Below, piece by piece: positions 36,790 through 44,957 of a stretch of 64,000 bases of DNA. Each line of letters opens with the position of its first letter. Position 1 is the first letter of the stretch. Below the pieces are notes generated by a model, which was not told where the DNA came from, searched no databases, and saw only the letters and a program-made list of their open reading frames with translations. The DNA lies in contig NZ_JAGIOO010000001.1 of NCBI RefSeq assembly GCF_017876755.1, positions 5,379,786-5,443,785 of the forward strand, given 5' to 3'. A program made the translations under genes and the position numbers. This stretch comes from Crossiella equi (GTDB lineage: Bacteria > Actinomycetota > Actinomycetes > Mycobacteriales > Pseudonocardiaceae).

Positions 36790-37673
36790 TGTCCTCCGCT
36801 CTCGACGTCTCACCCGCCGCCCCGGTCGAGACCTCCGCGCCCACCGCCTCGGCGGTGCGCACGCCGACTCGGCGTCGTTACCTGATGTGCCCGCCGCGCT
36901 ACTTCACGGTGGAGTACTCGATCAACCCCTGGATGGACCCCAGCCAGCCGGTCAGTGCCGACCGAGCCCTGGAGCAGTGGACTGCCCTGAAATCCGCCTA
37001 CGAGTCGCTGGGCCACCAGGTCGAGGTGATCGAACCCGCCCCGGGCCTGCCCGACATGGTCTTCGCGGCCAACTCCGGCACGGTCGTGGACGGCCGCGTG
37101 CTGGGCTCCCGGTTCCGGGCCCCGCAGCGCGCCGACGAGGCCGAGCACTTCCGCCAGTGGTTCCTGGCCAACGGCTACCGCGACGTGGTCATGCCCACCC
37201 GGGTGAACGAGGCCGAGGGCGACTTCGCCTGGACCGGCCGCCTGCTGCTGGCGGGCACCGGTTTCCGCACCGACCCGGGCGCGCACGCCGAGGCCCAGGA
37301 GGTGCTGGGCGTGCCGGTGGTCTCCCTCCAGCTGGTCGACCCGCGCTACTACCACCTGGACACCGCGCTGGCGGTGCTCGACGACCGCCCGGAGCACGGC
37401 CTGGTCGTCTACTACCCGGAGGCCTTCTCCAGCGGCTCCCAGCAGGTGCTGCGCTGGCTGTTCCCGGACGCCGTGCTGGCCACCGCCGAGGACGCGGCCT
37501 GCCTGGGCCTCAACGGCGTCTCCGACGGCCGCAACGTCATCCTGCCGGTCGAGGCCACCGCCCTGGGCGAGCGCCTGGCGCTGCGCGGCTTCGAGCCGAA
37601 GTACGTGGACATCTCCGAGCTGCGCAAGTCCGGCGGCGGCCCCAAGTGCTGCACCATGGAACTCCGGGGCTGA
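36789..37673 (+). CDS. DDAH-like amidinohydrolase (dimethylargininase family)
   Basis: This 294-aa guanidino-modifying enzyme has the fold-family motifs PGLPDMVFAANSGTVV (about residue 87), EGDFAW with the acidic residue (about residue 141), the His-containing DPRYYHLDTAL (about residue 188) and a C-terminal catalytic Cys region SGGGPKCCTMEL. Substrates in the family are dimethylarginine, arginine or ornithine-type compounds. Given the divergent Lrp regulator, arginine/ornithine catabolism is likely. No ornithine aminotransferase gene (rocD) follows, unlike in mycobacteria. Confidence 0.85.
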   Translation: MSSALDVSPAAPVETSAPTASAVRTPTRRRYLMCPPRYFTVEYSINPWMDPSQPVSADRALEQWTALKSAYESLGHQVEVIEPAPGLPDMVFAANSGTVVDGRVLGSRFRAPQRADEAEHFRQWFLANGYRDVVMPTRVNEAEGDFAWTGRLLLAGTGFRTDPGAHAEAQEVLGVPVVSLQLVDPRYYHLDTALAVLDDRPEHGLVVYYPEAFSSGSQQVLRWLFPDAVLATAEDAACLGLNGVSDGRNVILPVEATALGERLALRGFEPKYVDISELRKSGGGPKCCTMELRG

Positions 37674-37684
37674 GCCCGTGACCA

Positions 37685-37716
37685 GCGGCCCCCGGCGACC
37701 ACTCGCCGGGGGCCGC
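37685..37716. terminator. Bidirectional terminator
   Basis: Perfect 14-bp stem GCGGCCCCCGGCGA with a CCAC loop, between the convergent DDAH-like and PASTA-protein genes. Confidence 0.88.
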
Positions 37717-37722
37717 CTCACG

Positions 37723-38043
37723 TCAGGGGCACTTCTCGTCGGTCTTGACCGCGGTGAACGTGGTGATCGCGAAGTCGGCGAGGTTGGTGCCCGCGGCCGG
37801 GTCCTGGGTGCACACGACCCAGTTCAGCGGCCACAGGATGTTGCGGCCCTTGGGGCTCGCGTCCTTGGTGACGATCTGGATCGTCCGGCCCAGCGTCTGG
37901 TAGACGGCGTTGAGCGACTTGCCCCGGAAGTCCGGCATGATCTGCCCGGTCTCCGCCGCGCTCGCGGGCGTGACCAGGGTGAGGGTGGCGACGGCGGTGA
38001 GCGCGCAGACGGGAGCGAGGCGCCGAAGGATCCGTGGCTTCAT
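37723..38043 (-). CDS. Secreted single-PASTA-domain protein
   Basis: This 106-aa protein has a signal peptide (RLAPVCALTAVATLTLVTPA, cleavage expected after ASA, about residue 29). One PASTA-like domain follows (IMPDFRGKSLNAVYQTLG) and then WVVCTQDPAAGT; two Cys could form a disulfide. PASTA domains usually occur in tandem in PknB-type kinases and penicillin-binding proteins and bind peptidoglycan fragments. A free secreted single domain is common in actinomycetes but not characterised. Confidence 0.78.
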   Translation of the reverse strand: MKPRILRRLAPVCALTAVATLTLVTPASAAETGQIMPDFRGKSLNAVYQTLGRTIQIVTKDASPKGRNILWPLNWVVCTQDPAAGTNLADFAITTFTAVKTDEKCP

Positions 38044-38114
38044 GCCATCCAGACCTATCGGCGCCCCACGACCCCCTCAAGCCGACCGGACCAACAGCAC
38101 CCGAAGGTGGCTGG

Positions 38115-38873
38115 TCAGGCCGGGAACTCGTACTCCAGCACGTAAGATCCCGCGTCCAGCGTCATCTCGCTGACCTCGATGGCCTCCCCGGTGGTGGTGA
38201 AGGCCGTGCGCACGATGACCACCAGCGGCGTGCCCGGCTCCAGCCGCAAGGCCTTCGCCTCCTCGCCCCTGGGCATGCGCGCGCGGATCTCCTCGCGGAA
38301 GGCCGCGGCTGGTTTGCCCAGCTCGCGCAGCCGCGCGTACACCCCGCCCGGACCCGGGTTCGCCCTGGTCAGCGCGGAACCCGCGACCAGCGAGGCCGGG
38401 AAGTAGGACACCGACAGCATCACCGGGTGCCCGTCCACCAGGTTGCGGCGGCGACGGGCCCAGACGCGGGCCGGTTCGTGCAGGCCGAGCACCCTGGCCA
38501 CGTAGGTGGGGGCCTGTTCCTCGGCCACCTCCACGTTGTCGATGGTCAGCGTGCGCCCGGTCAGGTCGGTCTCCCAGCGGGAGGGCCAGGACGCGCTTCG
38601 GTCCCCGCGCAGGCGCTGCGGCGAGTTGCGCCTGATCGGCCGGTCGTCCCGGACGTAGACCCCCGATCCCCTGCGGGACCAGGTCAGACCTTCGTTCTTC
38701 AGCACCTCCAGCGCGGCGCGCACTGTCATCCGCGCCGCGCCGTGCCGTTCCATGAGCTCGTTCTCGCCGGGCAGACGTGAGCCAGGTGGGTATTTGCCAC
38801 CGGAAATCGCTGATCGGAGTTCATCGGCTATGCCTCGGAATTTCACCCGGTATGCAGAGCCCGCCTCAGCCAC
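38115..38873 (-). CDS. GntR family regulator with UTRA domain
   Basis: This 252-aa protein has an N-terminal GntR winged HTH (LRSAISGGKYPPGSRLPGEN, then ARMTVRAALEVLKNEGL). From about residue 100 it has a UTRA effector domain (HutC subfamily: PVMLSVSYFPASLV and TPLVVIVRTAF). It is divergent from the orphan NuoB/C/I-like genes, with a perfect palindrome in the gap. Start GTG 38873 has GAGAGGGG about 9 nt upstream; an in-frame TTG at 38933 is less likely. Confidence 0.87.
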   Translation of the reverse strand: MAEAGSAYRVKFRGIADELRSAISGGKYPPGSRLPGENELMERHGAARMTVRAALEVLKNEGLTWSRRGSGVYVRDDRPIRRNSPQRLRGDRSASWPSRWETDLTGRTLTIDNVEVAEEQAPTYVARVLGLHEPARVWARRRRNLVDGHPVMLSVSYFPASLVAGSALTRANPGPGGVYARLRELGKPAAAFREEIRARMPRGEEAKALRLEPGTPLVVIVRTAFTTTGEAIEVSEMTLDAGSYVLEYEFPA

Positions 38874-38909
38874 TGGGATCGGCCCCTCTCGGTCGCAGTT
38901 GCCGAAGCC

Positions 38910-38919
38910 AGAGTACTCT
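38910..38919. promoter_or_regulatory. Palindrome AGAGTACTCT, candidate GntR operator
   Basis: A perfect 10-bp palindrome with the GTAC core common in GntR-type sites, in the 132-bp gap between the GntR/UTRA gene and the NuoB-like gene. Confidence 0.4.
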
Positions 38920-38991
38920 CTTTCCGTAATCAACCAGCTACCGTCTGCCTACAAAACCCACGTCAAACGCTGCTCCAACCGGGCGGTCTTT

Positions 38992-39006
38992 TACCCTCAG
39001 CAGCTG
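38992..39006 (+). promoter_or_regulatory. Candidate -10 (leaderless) for the NuoB/C/I-like operon
   Basis: TACCCT at 38992-38997 lies eight bases before GTG 39006, and no Shine-Dalgarno sequence is present. No clear -35. Confidence 0.35.
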
Positions 39007-39425
39007 TGAACACCGCTGTTGACCTGGACTGGGGGACGACCTACCGGGTCACCGTCCTCGACCTCGGGCTCGCCTGTTGCGGCGTCGAGGTGATGGCCGC
39101 GCTGCACCGTGCTGACCTGGCCGAACTCGGGGTGGAGCCCTCGCCGGAGCCGAGCGAGGCGCACGTGCTCGTCATCTCCGGCACGGTGACCGACGTGATG
39201 CTGCCCGCGATCCTCGCCGGTTACGAAGAGCTACCTGAGCCGAAGTACGTGCTCTCGGTCGGCGCCTGCTCCAACACCGGCGGCCCGTACTGGGACTCCT
39301 ACGCCGTCACCAAGGGCATCGACCAGCTGCTGCCCGTGCACGTCGCGGTACCCGGCTGCCCGCCCCGCCCGGAAGCGCTGCTGGAGGGCCTGGCCGCCCT
39401 GCACCGCCTGGTGGGCGCCGCGTGA
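39006..39425 (+). CDS. Orphan NuoB-like [4Fe-4S] protein
   Basis: This 139-aa protein is of the NADH dehydrogenase 20-kDa / hydrogenase small-subunit family. All four cluster ligands are kept: tandem Cys in [11 protein letters not shown], one in [12 protein letters not shown] and one in [10 protein letters not shown]. It is 44 residues shorter than the operon NuoB and has no membrane-arm partners nearby. It is the first of three coupled genes (NuoB-, NuoC-, NuoI-like). The role is unknown; it could mediate electron transfer to a quinone or to a partner encoded elsewhere. Confidence 0.85.
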   Translation: MNTAVDLDWGTTYRVTVLDLGLACCGVEVMAALHRADLAELGVEPSPEPSEAHVLVISGTVTDVMLPAILAGYEELPEPKYVLSVGACSNTGGPYWDSYAVTKGIDQLLPVHVAVPGCPPRPEALLEGLAALHRLVGAA

Positions 39426-39994
39426 GCGGGCTGGCCGGGCGGCTGGCGGAGCTGGTGCCGGACTGCGTGGTCAAGACCGCCTACGGCCAGACCACCGCGC
39501 ACGTGCCGCTGGCGCGGTGGACCACCGCCGCGCTGGCCGCCCGCGACGAGCTGGGCTGCGTGCTCTTCGACTGGCTCGGTGCCGAGGACGCGGGCCGTCC
39601 CGGGGCGGTGGGGGAGCGGCACGCGGTGAGCCTGCACGTGCTGGCCGCCGGCCCCTGGCGTGGCCTGTTGCTGCGCACCGAGGTGCCCGCGGGGGAGCGG
39701 CTGCCCAGCGTGGCCCCGGTGTGGGCGGGCGCGGCCTGGCACGAGCGCGAGGCGGCCGAGATGTTCGGCCTGGCGCTGGCCGAGCACCCCGACCCGCGCC
39801 GCCTGCTGCTGCCGGATTCGTTCGCCGGGCACCCGTTGCGCAAGGATTTCGTGCTGGCCGCCCGCGTCGTCCGGCCGTGGCCGGGCGCCCTGGAACCGGG
39901 CGAGGATGGCACCGGCGCACCCAGCCGCAGGCGTATCGCCCCGCCCGGGGTACCCGGTCCCGAGTGGGGGCCCCGCAGAGAGGACGAGTCGTGA
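39422..39994 (+). CDS. Orphan NuoC-like protein
   Basis: This 190-aa protein keeps the 30-kDa subunit signature ([20 protein letters not shown], then [12 protein letters not shown]). It lacks the N-terminal extension of the operon NuoC, and its Pro/Arg-rich C-terminal tail differs. It overlaps the NuoB-like gene and the ferredoxin-like gene by 4 bp each, so the three are made together. Confidence 0.82.
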   Translation: MSGLAGRLAELVPDCVVKTAYGQTTAHVPLARWTTAALAARDELGCVLFDWLGAEDAGRPGAVGERHAVSLHVLAAGPWRGLLLRTEVPAGERLPSVAPVWAGAAWHEREAAEMFGLALAEHPDPRRLLLPDSFAGHPLRKDFVLAARVVRPWPGALEPGEDGTGAPSRRRIAPPGVPGPEWGPRREDES

Positions 39995-40482
39995 CCGAGC
40001 CGCAGCAGACGGCGCCCCAGGACCTCGCGCCCCGCACGCGCGGTGTGATCGCGCTGCTGGAGGCCAACTGCACGGTCTGCATGCTGTGCGCCCGCGAGTG
40101 CCCGGACTGGTGCATCCACATCACCTCGCACACCGAGACCGTGCAGGCGCCCGGTGCCGCGCGGCCGCGCCAGCAGAACGTGCTGGACCGCTTCGCCATC
40201 GACTACGGCCAGTGCCTGTACTGCGGCATCTGCATCGAGGTCTGCCCGTTCGACGCGCTGCACTGGGCGCCGGACTTCGGCTACCCCGGCACCGGCACGG
40301 TCGACGGCCAGGGCGCGGTCGCCGAGCTGGTGCACGAGCGCGAGCAGCTGGGCACCTGGGTGGCCTCGGTGCCCCCGCCGCCCCCGCTGGACCCGGCCGC
40401 CGAACCCGCGCCGGAGGCCGCCACGCGGGGCGGGCGCCCGGGGGTGCGTCCCGGCTCACGTCCGGGCAGGCCAGGAACCTGA
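39991..40482 (+). CDS. Orphan NuoI-like 2x[4Fe-4S] ferredoxin
   Basis: This 163-aa protein has two [4Fe-4S] motifs: [15 protein letters not shown] (about residues 28-42) and [12 protein letters not shown] (about residues 73-84). It is followed by the NuoI-like stretch [20 protein letters not shown] and a Pro/Arg-rich tail. GTG 39991 overlaps the previous stop. No NuoD-like catalytic subunit accompanies the module. Confidence 0.83.
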   Translation: MTEPQQTAPQDLAPRTRGVIALLEANCTVCMLCARECPDWCIHITSHTETVQAPGAARPRQQNVLDRFAIDYGQCLYCGICIEVCPFDALHWAPDFGYPGTGTVDGQGAVAELVHEREQLGTWVASVPPPPPLDPAAEPAPEAATRGGRPGVRPGSRPGRPGT

Positions 40483-40544
40483 CGGCCGTTTCACACGTTG
40501 GACATCGTGGTGGCGCTCAGCGGAGCGGGAGGAGGTCGAAGGAC

Positions 40545-41408
40545 ATGCACAGGCACTACAACGGGCTCAAGACGGCCCTGCTGCTCGGTGGGCTCAGCGC
40601 GCTGATCGTCCTCGTGGGGTCGTTCTTCGGCCGGACCTGGCTCTGGGTCGGCCTGCTCGTCGCGCTGGGCGTCAACGCCTACGCCTACTTCAACTCCGAC
40701 CGCCTCGCGCTGCGCGCCATGCACGCGCGCCCGGTGTCGCAGTGGGAGCAGCCCGCGATGTACCGCATCGTGCGCGAGCTGGCCACCTCCGCCCGCCAGC
40801 CCATGCCCCGCCTCTACATCAGCCCCACCGCGGCGCCCAACGCCTTCGCCACCGGGCGCAACCCGCGCAACGCGGCCGTGTGCTGCACCACCGGCATCCT
40901 GGAGCTGCTGGACGAGCGCGAGCTGCGCGCGGTGCTCGGGCACGAGCTCGCCCACGTCTACAACCGGGACATCCTGATCTCCTCGGTGGCGGGCGCGCTC
41001 GCCAGCGTGGTCACGTTCCTGGCCAACATGGCCATGTTCGCCGGGCTGTTCGGCGACGACGAGGACCGCCCGGGACCGATCGCCGTGCTGCTCATCGCGA
41101 TCCTGGGCCCGGTGGCCGCCGGTGTGGTGCAGCTCGCGGTCAGCCGGTCGCGGGAGTACCAGGCCGACGAGTCCGGGGCCCGGCTCACCGGCGACCCGCT
41201 CGCGCTGGCCTCGGCGCTGCGCAAGCTGGAGCACGGCGTGCAGGCCGCGCCGCTGCCGCCGGAGCCGCAGCTGGTGTCCCAGTCGCACCTGATGATCGCC
41301 AGCCCGTTCCGCGCGGGCGAGCAGCTGGCCCGCCTGTTCTCCACGCACCCGCCGATCGAGGACCGGGTGCGCCGCCTGGAGGACATGGCCAGGCGCGGGA
41401 TCTACTGA
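40545..41408 (+). CDS. htpX: M48 family zinc metalloprotease HtpX
   Basis: This 287-aa membrane protease has the zinc motif HELAH ([13 protein letters not shown], about residue 132) with a downstream Glu in [13 protein letters not shown]. Transmembrane helices fall near residues 8-50 and in two segments after the zinc motif. HtpX degrades misfolded membrane proteins. ATG 40545 has GGAGGTCGAAGG upstream. The 3' end overlaps the convergent rfbA by 7 bp. Confidence 0.93.
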   Translation: MHRHYNGLKTALLLGGLSALIVLVGSFFGRTWLWVGLLVALGVNAYAYFNSDRLALRAMHARPVSQWEQPAMYRIVRELATSARQPMPRLYISPTAAPNAFATGRNPRNAAVCCTTGILELLDERELRAVLGHELAHVYNRDILISSVAGALASVVTFLANMAMFAGLFGDDEDRPGPIAVLLIAILGPVAAGVVQLAVSRSREYQADESGARLTGDPLALASALRKLEHGVQAAPLPPEPQLVSQSHLMIASPFRAGEQLARLFSTHPPIEDRVRRLEDMARRGIY

Positions 41409-42289
41409 GCCGGGCTGGCCCCCGCCGCGAGCGCGACGTCCATCACGTACTGGCCGTAGCCGGACTTGGCCAGCGCGGCCCCCAGCCGGTAGCAGGCGTC
41501 GGCGTCGATGTAGCCCATGCGCAGCGCGATCTCCTCCAGACACGCGATGCGCACGCCCTGCCGGTGCTCCAGCACCTGCACGAACTGCCCGGCCTCCAGC
41601 AGCGAGTCGTGCGTACCGGTGTCCAGCCAGGCGAACCCGCGGCCCAGGTCGAGCAGCTTGGCCTTGCCCTGCTTGAGGTAGGCCAGGTTGACGTCGGTGA
41701 TCTCCAGCTCGCCGCGCGCGGACGGCGTGAGCTCCTTGGCGATCTGGACGACCTGGTTGTCGTAGAAGTACAGGCCGGTGATGGCCCGGTTGGAGCGCGG
41801 CCGGGCGGGCTTCTCCTCGATCGAGACGAGGTTGCCCTCCTCGTCGGCCTCGCCCACGCCGTAGCGCTCGGGGTCCTTGACCGGGTAGCCGAAGAGCACG
41901 CAGCCGTCGAGGTCGCGGACCAGCTGCTGGAGCTGCCCGGAGAAGCCCTGGCCGTAGAAGATGTTGTCGCCCAGCACGAGCGCCACGTCGTCGTCGCCGA
42001 CGAAGTCCGCGCCGATGATGAAGGCCTCGGCCAGCCCGTTGGGGTGCGCCTGCTCGGCGTACTCGACGCGCAGCCCGAACTGGCTGCCGTCGCCCAGCAG
42101 CCGCTGGAACATCGGCAGGTCGGCCGGGGTCGAGATGAGCAGGACCTCCCGGATGCCGGCGAGCATGAGCGTCGACAGCGGGTAGTACACCATCGGCTTG
42201 TCGTAGACAGGCAGCAGCTGCTTCGACACGGCCTGGGTGATCGGGTGCAGCCGGGTTCCGGCACCCCCGGCCAGGATGATCCCCTTCAT
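41402..42289 (-). CDS. rfbA: Glucose-1-phosphate thymidylyltransferase
   Basis: This 295-aa nucleotidyltransferase begins [20 protein letters not shown], the pyrophosphorylase signature, and continues [18 protein letters not shown] with the typical RmlA block. It makes dTDP-glucose, the first step to dTDP-rhamnose and dTDP-deoxysugars. No other rml gene is nearby, so it is a stand-alone copy serving cell wall or natural-product glycosylation. ATG 42289 is used; 23 upstream open codons have no homology. Confidence 0.93.
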   Translation of the reverse strand: MKGIILAGGAGTRLHPITQAVSKQLLPVYDKPMVYYPLSTLMLAGIREVLLISTPADLPMFQRLLGDGSQFGLRVEYAEQAHPNGLAEAFIIGADFVGDDDVALVLGDNIFYGQGFSGQLQQLVRDLDGCVLFGYPVKDPERYGVGEADEEGNLVSIEEKPARPRSNRAITGLYFYDNQVVQIAKELTPSARGELEITDVNLAYLKQGKAKLLDLGRGFAWLDTGTHDSLLEAGQFVQVLEHRQGVRIACLEEIALRMGYIDADACYRLGAALAKSGYGQYVMDVALAAGASPAQ

Positions 42290-42346
42290 TGCACCCACGC
42301 TAGCCGAGCCCGGCCTGCCCGGGAGGGCAGAAGTGGTGGATGACTC

Positions 42347-42380
42347 GTCGCCCCGCACCGGCCTTGCGCTGCGGGGCGAC
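42347..42380 (-). terminator. Terminator after yajQ
   Basis: 11-bp perfect stem (GTCGCCCCGCA 42347-42357 with 42370-42380), 12-nt loop, just downstream of the minus-strand yajQ stop. Confidence 0.7.
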
Positions 42381-42388
42381 GGCTGCTC

Positions 42389-42880
42389 TCAGCGGTAGTT
42401 GGTGAACTGCAGCGCGATGCCGAAGTCCTTGGACTTGAGCAGCGCGATCACGTCCTGCAAGTGGTCCTTCTTCTTCCCGGTGACCCGCAGCTGGTCGCCC
42501 TGGATCTGCGCCTGGACACCCTTGGGGCCCTCGTCGCGGATGGCCTTGGAGATCTCCTTGGCCTTGTCCGTGGCGATGCCCTCCACGATCTTCCCGGTGA
42601 CCTTGTAGATCTTCCCGGACAGCTGGGGCTCACCGACGTCGAACGCCTTGAGCGAGATCCCCCGCTTGATCAGCTTCTCCCTGAAGACCTCGATGGCCGC
42701 CAGGCAGCGCTCCTCGGTCTCGGCCTGGATGGCGATCGCCTCGTCACCGGCCCAGTTCACCTTGGCGTCCACACCACGGAAGTCGAACCGGGTGGACAGC
42801 TCCTTCCCGGCCTGGTTGACCGCGTTGTCCACCTCCTGCCGCTCGACCTTGCTCACCACGTCGAATGACGGGTCCGCCAC
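42389..42880 (-). CDS. YajQ family nucleotide-binding protein
   Basis: This 163-aa protein starts [20 protein letters not shown] and ends [10 protein letters not shown], both diagnostic of the YajQ/DUF520 family. Members bind RNA or nucleotides, and in Xanthomonas one binds cyclic di-GMP and partners a transcription factor. Whether this one does so is unknown, but a GGDEF/EAL protein is encoded about 2 kb away. Start GTG 42880 follows GAGAGGTG. Confidence 0.92.
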   Translation of the reverse strand: MADPSFDVVSKVERQEVDNAVNQAGKELSTRFDFRGVDAKVNWAGDEAIAIQAETEERCLAAIEVFREKLIKRGISLKAFDVGEPQLSGKIYKVTGKIVEGIATDKAKEISKAIRDEGPKGVQAQIQGDQLRVTGKKKDHLQDVIALLKSKDFGIALQFTNYR

Positions 42881-42962
42881 GTCGCCGCACCTCTCCCACC
42901 TGTGTACCCGAGCCCCGGCAGGAGCTCCTCGCGGCCTAAGACGCTACCCGCAGGGCCCCCGG

Positions 42963-42993
42963 TTGCGTGCCCCTCCCCATGGGTATGTAAGCT
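42963..42993 (+). promoter_or_regulatory. Promoter for tRNA-Tyr
   Basis: TTGCGT (42963-42968), 19-bp spacer, TAAGCT (42988-42993), about 30 bp before the tRNA. Confidence 0.45.
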
Positions 42994-43023
42994 GCTTCCT
43001 GCAGCCGAGCGATCGACTGCACC

Positions 43024-43104
43024 GGCAGGTTGCCCGAGTGGCCAAAGGGAACGGACTGTAAATCCGTCGCGAAAGCTTCGAAGGTTCGAATCCTTCACCT
43101 GCCA
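43024..43104 (+). tRNA. tRNA-Tyr (GTA anticodon)
   Basis: 81-nt class II tRNA with acceptor pair GGCAGGT/ACCTGCC, anticodon GTA in GACTGTAAATC, long variable arm and T-loop GGTTCGAATCC. The 3' CCA is not encoded. Confidence 0.96.
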
Positions 43105-43114
43105 CCCGCAAGCG

Positions 43115-43148
43115 AAAGGCCCGTGCTCCCAGAGCGCGGGCCTTTTTC
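43115..43148 (+). terminator. Rho-independent terminator after tRNA-Tyr
   Basis: AAAGGCCCG pairs with CGGGCCTTT, with inner GCTC/GAGC, followed by a run of T. A textbook intrinsic terminator. Confidence 0.88.
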
Positions 43149-43291
43149 GTTGCTCCGCCTCCCCTCCCGTCCGTGGCGTGAACCGTCCGCTCCGCAGATC
43201 CGTACGGGGGTGTGGGGCTGCGCCGACAGGCGGAGTTCCAACGCGGCCGCAGCCAGGCAGGATGGCCGCACCGGAACTTCCTGGAGGAGCC

Positions 43292-44116
43292 ATGACGCTG
43301 ACTCCCGAGGACGTGCGCGATGTGCGGTTCCACCGGCCGCCCCTGGAGGTGAAGGGGTACGACGAGGGGCCGGTCGACGCGTTCCTGGAGCGGATCGCCG
43401 GCACGTTGCGCGGGGAGGACACCATCACCGCGCAGGACGTGCTCAAGGTGCGGTTCCCGGCTGCCGCGGTGAACGGCAACGGGTACGAGTGCGAGGAGGT
43501 CGAGCTCTTCCTCGACCTCGTGGTGACCGTGCTGGAGAAGCGGGCGCTGGCGATGGCCGGGGGACTGACCGCCGAGGACGTGGCCGAGGTCGGGTTCCGG
43601 CCCTCCAAGCCCGGGGCGCCCGGGTACGACGAGCGGCAGGTGGACGCCTTCCTCGCGCGGGTGCAGGCCACCCTGCGCGGGCGGGACCAGCTCCAGCCGC
43701 AGGACGTCCAGGCCGTGCGGTTCGACGCCGTGCCGGTCGGGGCCGGCGGGTACGACCAGGGCGGGGTGGACGCCTTCCTCGACCAGGTGGCCGCGTCGCT
43801 GGCACGTGCCCGGCCCCGGCTGGTGCCGGTCGCCGGGGCGCCCGCGCCCGGGACCCTCACCGCCCAGGACGTGCACGACGTCGGGTTCCACCTCGCCGGG
43901 CCCGGCGCCCGCGGGTACGACGAGGACGAGGTGGACGCCTTCCTGGACCGGATCGAGGGCACCCTGCTCGGGGCGGACGTGCTCACCCCGCTGGACGTGC
44001 GGCGCGTGCGCTTCACCGAGCACGCCGGGGGCGGCTACGACCTCGACGAGGTGGACGCCTTCCTCAACCTCGTCGAGGTCTGCCTGCGCAAGCGCTACGG
44101 CCAGACGACCGCGTAG
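43292..44116 (+). CDS. Protein of six tandem DivIVA N-terminal motifs
   Basis: This 274-aa protein is made of six copies of the short DivIVA membrane-targeting motif, at about residues 3-40, 45-82, 92-129, 134-171, 189-226 and 231-267. Each has an LTxxDVxxVxF start, a GYD/GYE turn and a VDAFLxxV helix. Long coiled-coil segments of true DivIVA/Wag31 are absent; repeat 2 has diverged (VELFLDLV). It resembles the DivIVA-repeat family known in actinobacteria, whose function is not established. GGAGG about 6 nt before ATG 43292 sets the start. Confidence 0.85.
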   Translation: MTLTPEDVRDVRFHRPPLEVKGYDEGPVDAFLERIAGTLRGEDTITAQDVLKVRFPAAAVNGNGYECEEVELFLDLVVTVLEKRALAMAGGLTAEDVAEVGFRPSKPGAPGYDERQVDAFLARVQATLRGRDQLQPQDVQAVRFDAVPVGAGGYDQGGVDAFLDQVAASLARARPRLVPVAGAPAPGTLTAQDVHDVGFHLAGPGARGYDEDEVDAFLDRIEGTLLGADVLTPLDVRRVRFTEHAGGGYDLDEVDAFLNLVEVCLRKRYGQTTA

Positions 44117-44128
44117 CACCGGGGCGGC

Positions 44129-44395
44129 CTAGAACCGGGGCAGCTTCAGGATCCCGTCCGTGCGCTGCCCCTGTGTCTCCGTGCTCAGGAAGCGGCCGCC
44201 CACCACGGCCACCTCCACCTTGTGCCACCCGTTCCACACGAACACCCGCCACCCGCGCCGGATGCGGGCGACCATCGTGGCCGTGCTGTCGGTGTCCCAC
44301 TCCGAGGCGTCGTCGGCGTTCTGCCAGCGCACCGTCTGGATGTTCCGGTAGGACTCGCCACCGCTCAGGTGGATGTGCGTGATGCGGACCTCCAC
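44129..44395 (-). CDS. DUF3892-type small protein
   Basis: This 88-aa protein begins VEVRITHIHLSGGESYRNIQ, and the core contains VRWQNADDASEWDT. This looks like the DUF3892 family, small beta-rich proteins of unknown function common in bacteria. Start GTG 44395 is fixed by AGGAGG 8-9 nt upstream on the minus strand; the longer frame to 44440 has no such site. It converges on the DivIVA-repeat gene. Confidence 0.7.
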   Translation of the reverse strand: MEVRITHIHLSGGESYRNIQTVRWQNADDASEWDTDSTATMVARIRRGWRVFVWNGWHKVEVAVVGGRFLSTETQGQRTDGILKLPRF

Positions 44396-44748
44396 GGGCC
44401 GGACCTCCTGTTGATGGTGATCTCCAGGTGGTCCGTCCATCGTGGACGGTGGGAAGGCGGTTAACCGGCGTCACCAGTCTGTGGCCGGGGTGTTGTCAAC
44501 GTTGTCCGGACCGTTGCCGGACCGCGTCCTGGGACGCGCCGCGCCGGTGGTGCCCGAGCGGGGCGGGGGGAAGTGTTCCGGTTGTCATGTCACCGATTCG
44601 TCTTCGAGATTTTCTCGCAGTCCAATAGTAGAAAAGGCTGCCATTGAGCAGGGCAGGCGATTAGAGTGCAGGTGTCCAGAAATGGACGCGGATGTGGGTG
44701 AAGCCACGCTGAGTGACCCTTGCGGTGGGCAGATGTTCACACTCCAGG

Positions 44749-44793
44749 TTGGTTGACCTTCATCTGATCGGGCTAAGTTGCAGGTCAAACCAA
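44749..44793. promoter_or_regulatory. Long inverted repeat, candidate operator
   Basis: TTGGTTGACCT and AGGTCAAACCAA pair over 11 bp with one bulged base, 22 bp apart, in the gap upstream of the GGDEF/EAL gene. Confidence 0.35.
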
Positions 44794-44922
44794 CTCGTGT
44801 CATTGCGTTGGTCCCCCATCTGTGACACCACTACCCGGGCAACTTCGCCGGGTGGGTGAGGACGCTCCGTCATCGCTCTGGTCAATCGGCCAAGCGTCCG
44901 TCACGATCGGCTGTTGATGCGG

Positions 44923-44937
44923 TTTGCAAGCTGCAAA
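44923..44937 (+). promoter_or_regulatory. Palindrome TTTGCA-AGC-TGCAAA before the GGDEF/EAL gene
   Basis: Perfect 6-bp arms around AGC, 21 bp before the ATG and just upstream of GGAGG. It could be an operator or a translation-control hairpin. Confidence 0.35.
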
Positions 44938-44957
44938 TCGAGGTGTAAGGAGGGTGG

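Larger units (their letters stand above)
44441..44957. other. 517-bp intergenic region before the GGDEF/EAL gene
   Basis: No supported gene. The central part (about 44580-44800) is less GC-rich than its surroundings. It holds an inverted repeat TTGGTTGACCT (44749-44759) / AGGTCAAACCAA (44782-44793), a small hairpin ACCCGG/CCGGGT (44833-44853) and, just before the next gene, the palindrome TTTGCA-AGC-TGCAAA. These suggest regulated expression of the cyclic di-GMP gene. Confidence 0.5.

Noticed and set aside
44442-44756. 104-codon open frame in the gap before the GGDEF/EAL gene
   Set aside because: No ribosome-binding site, no codon bias and no recognisable protein features.
44830-44930. Possible cyclic di-GMP (GEMM) riboswitch before the GGDEF/EAL gene
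   Set aside because: The CGGGCAAC stretch is superficially similar, but the conserved GGGACGCAAAGCC segment and receptor pairing are missing.
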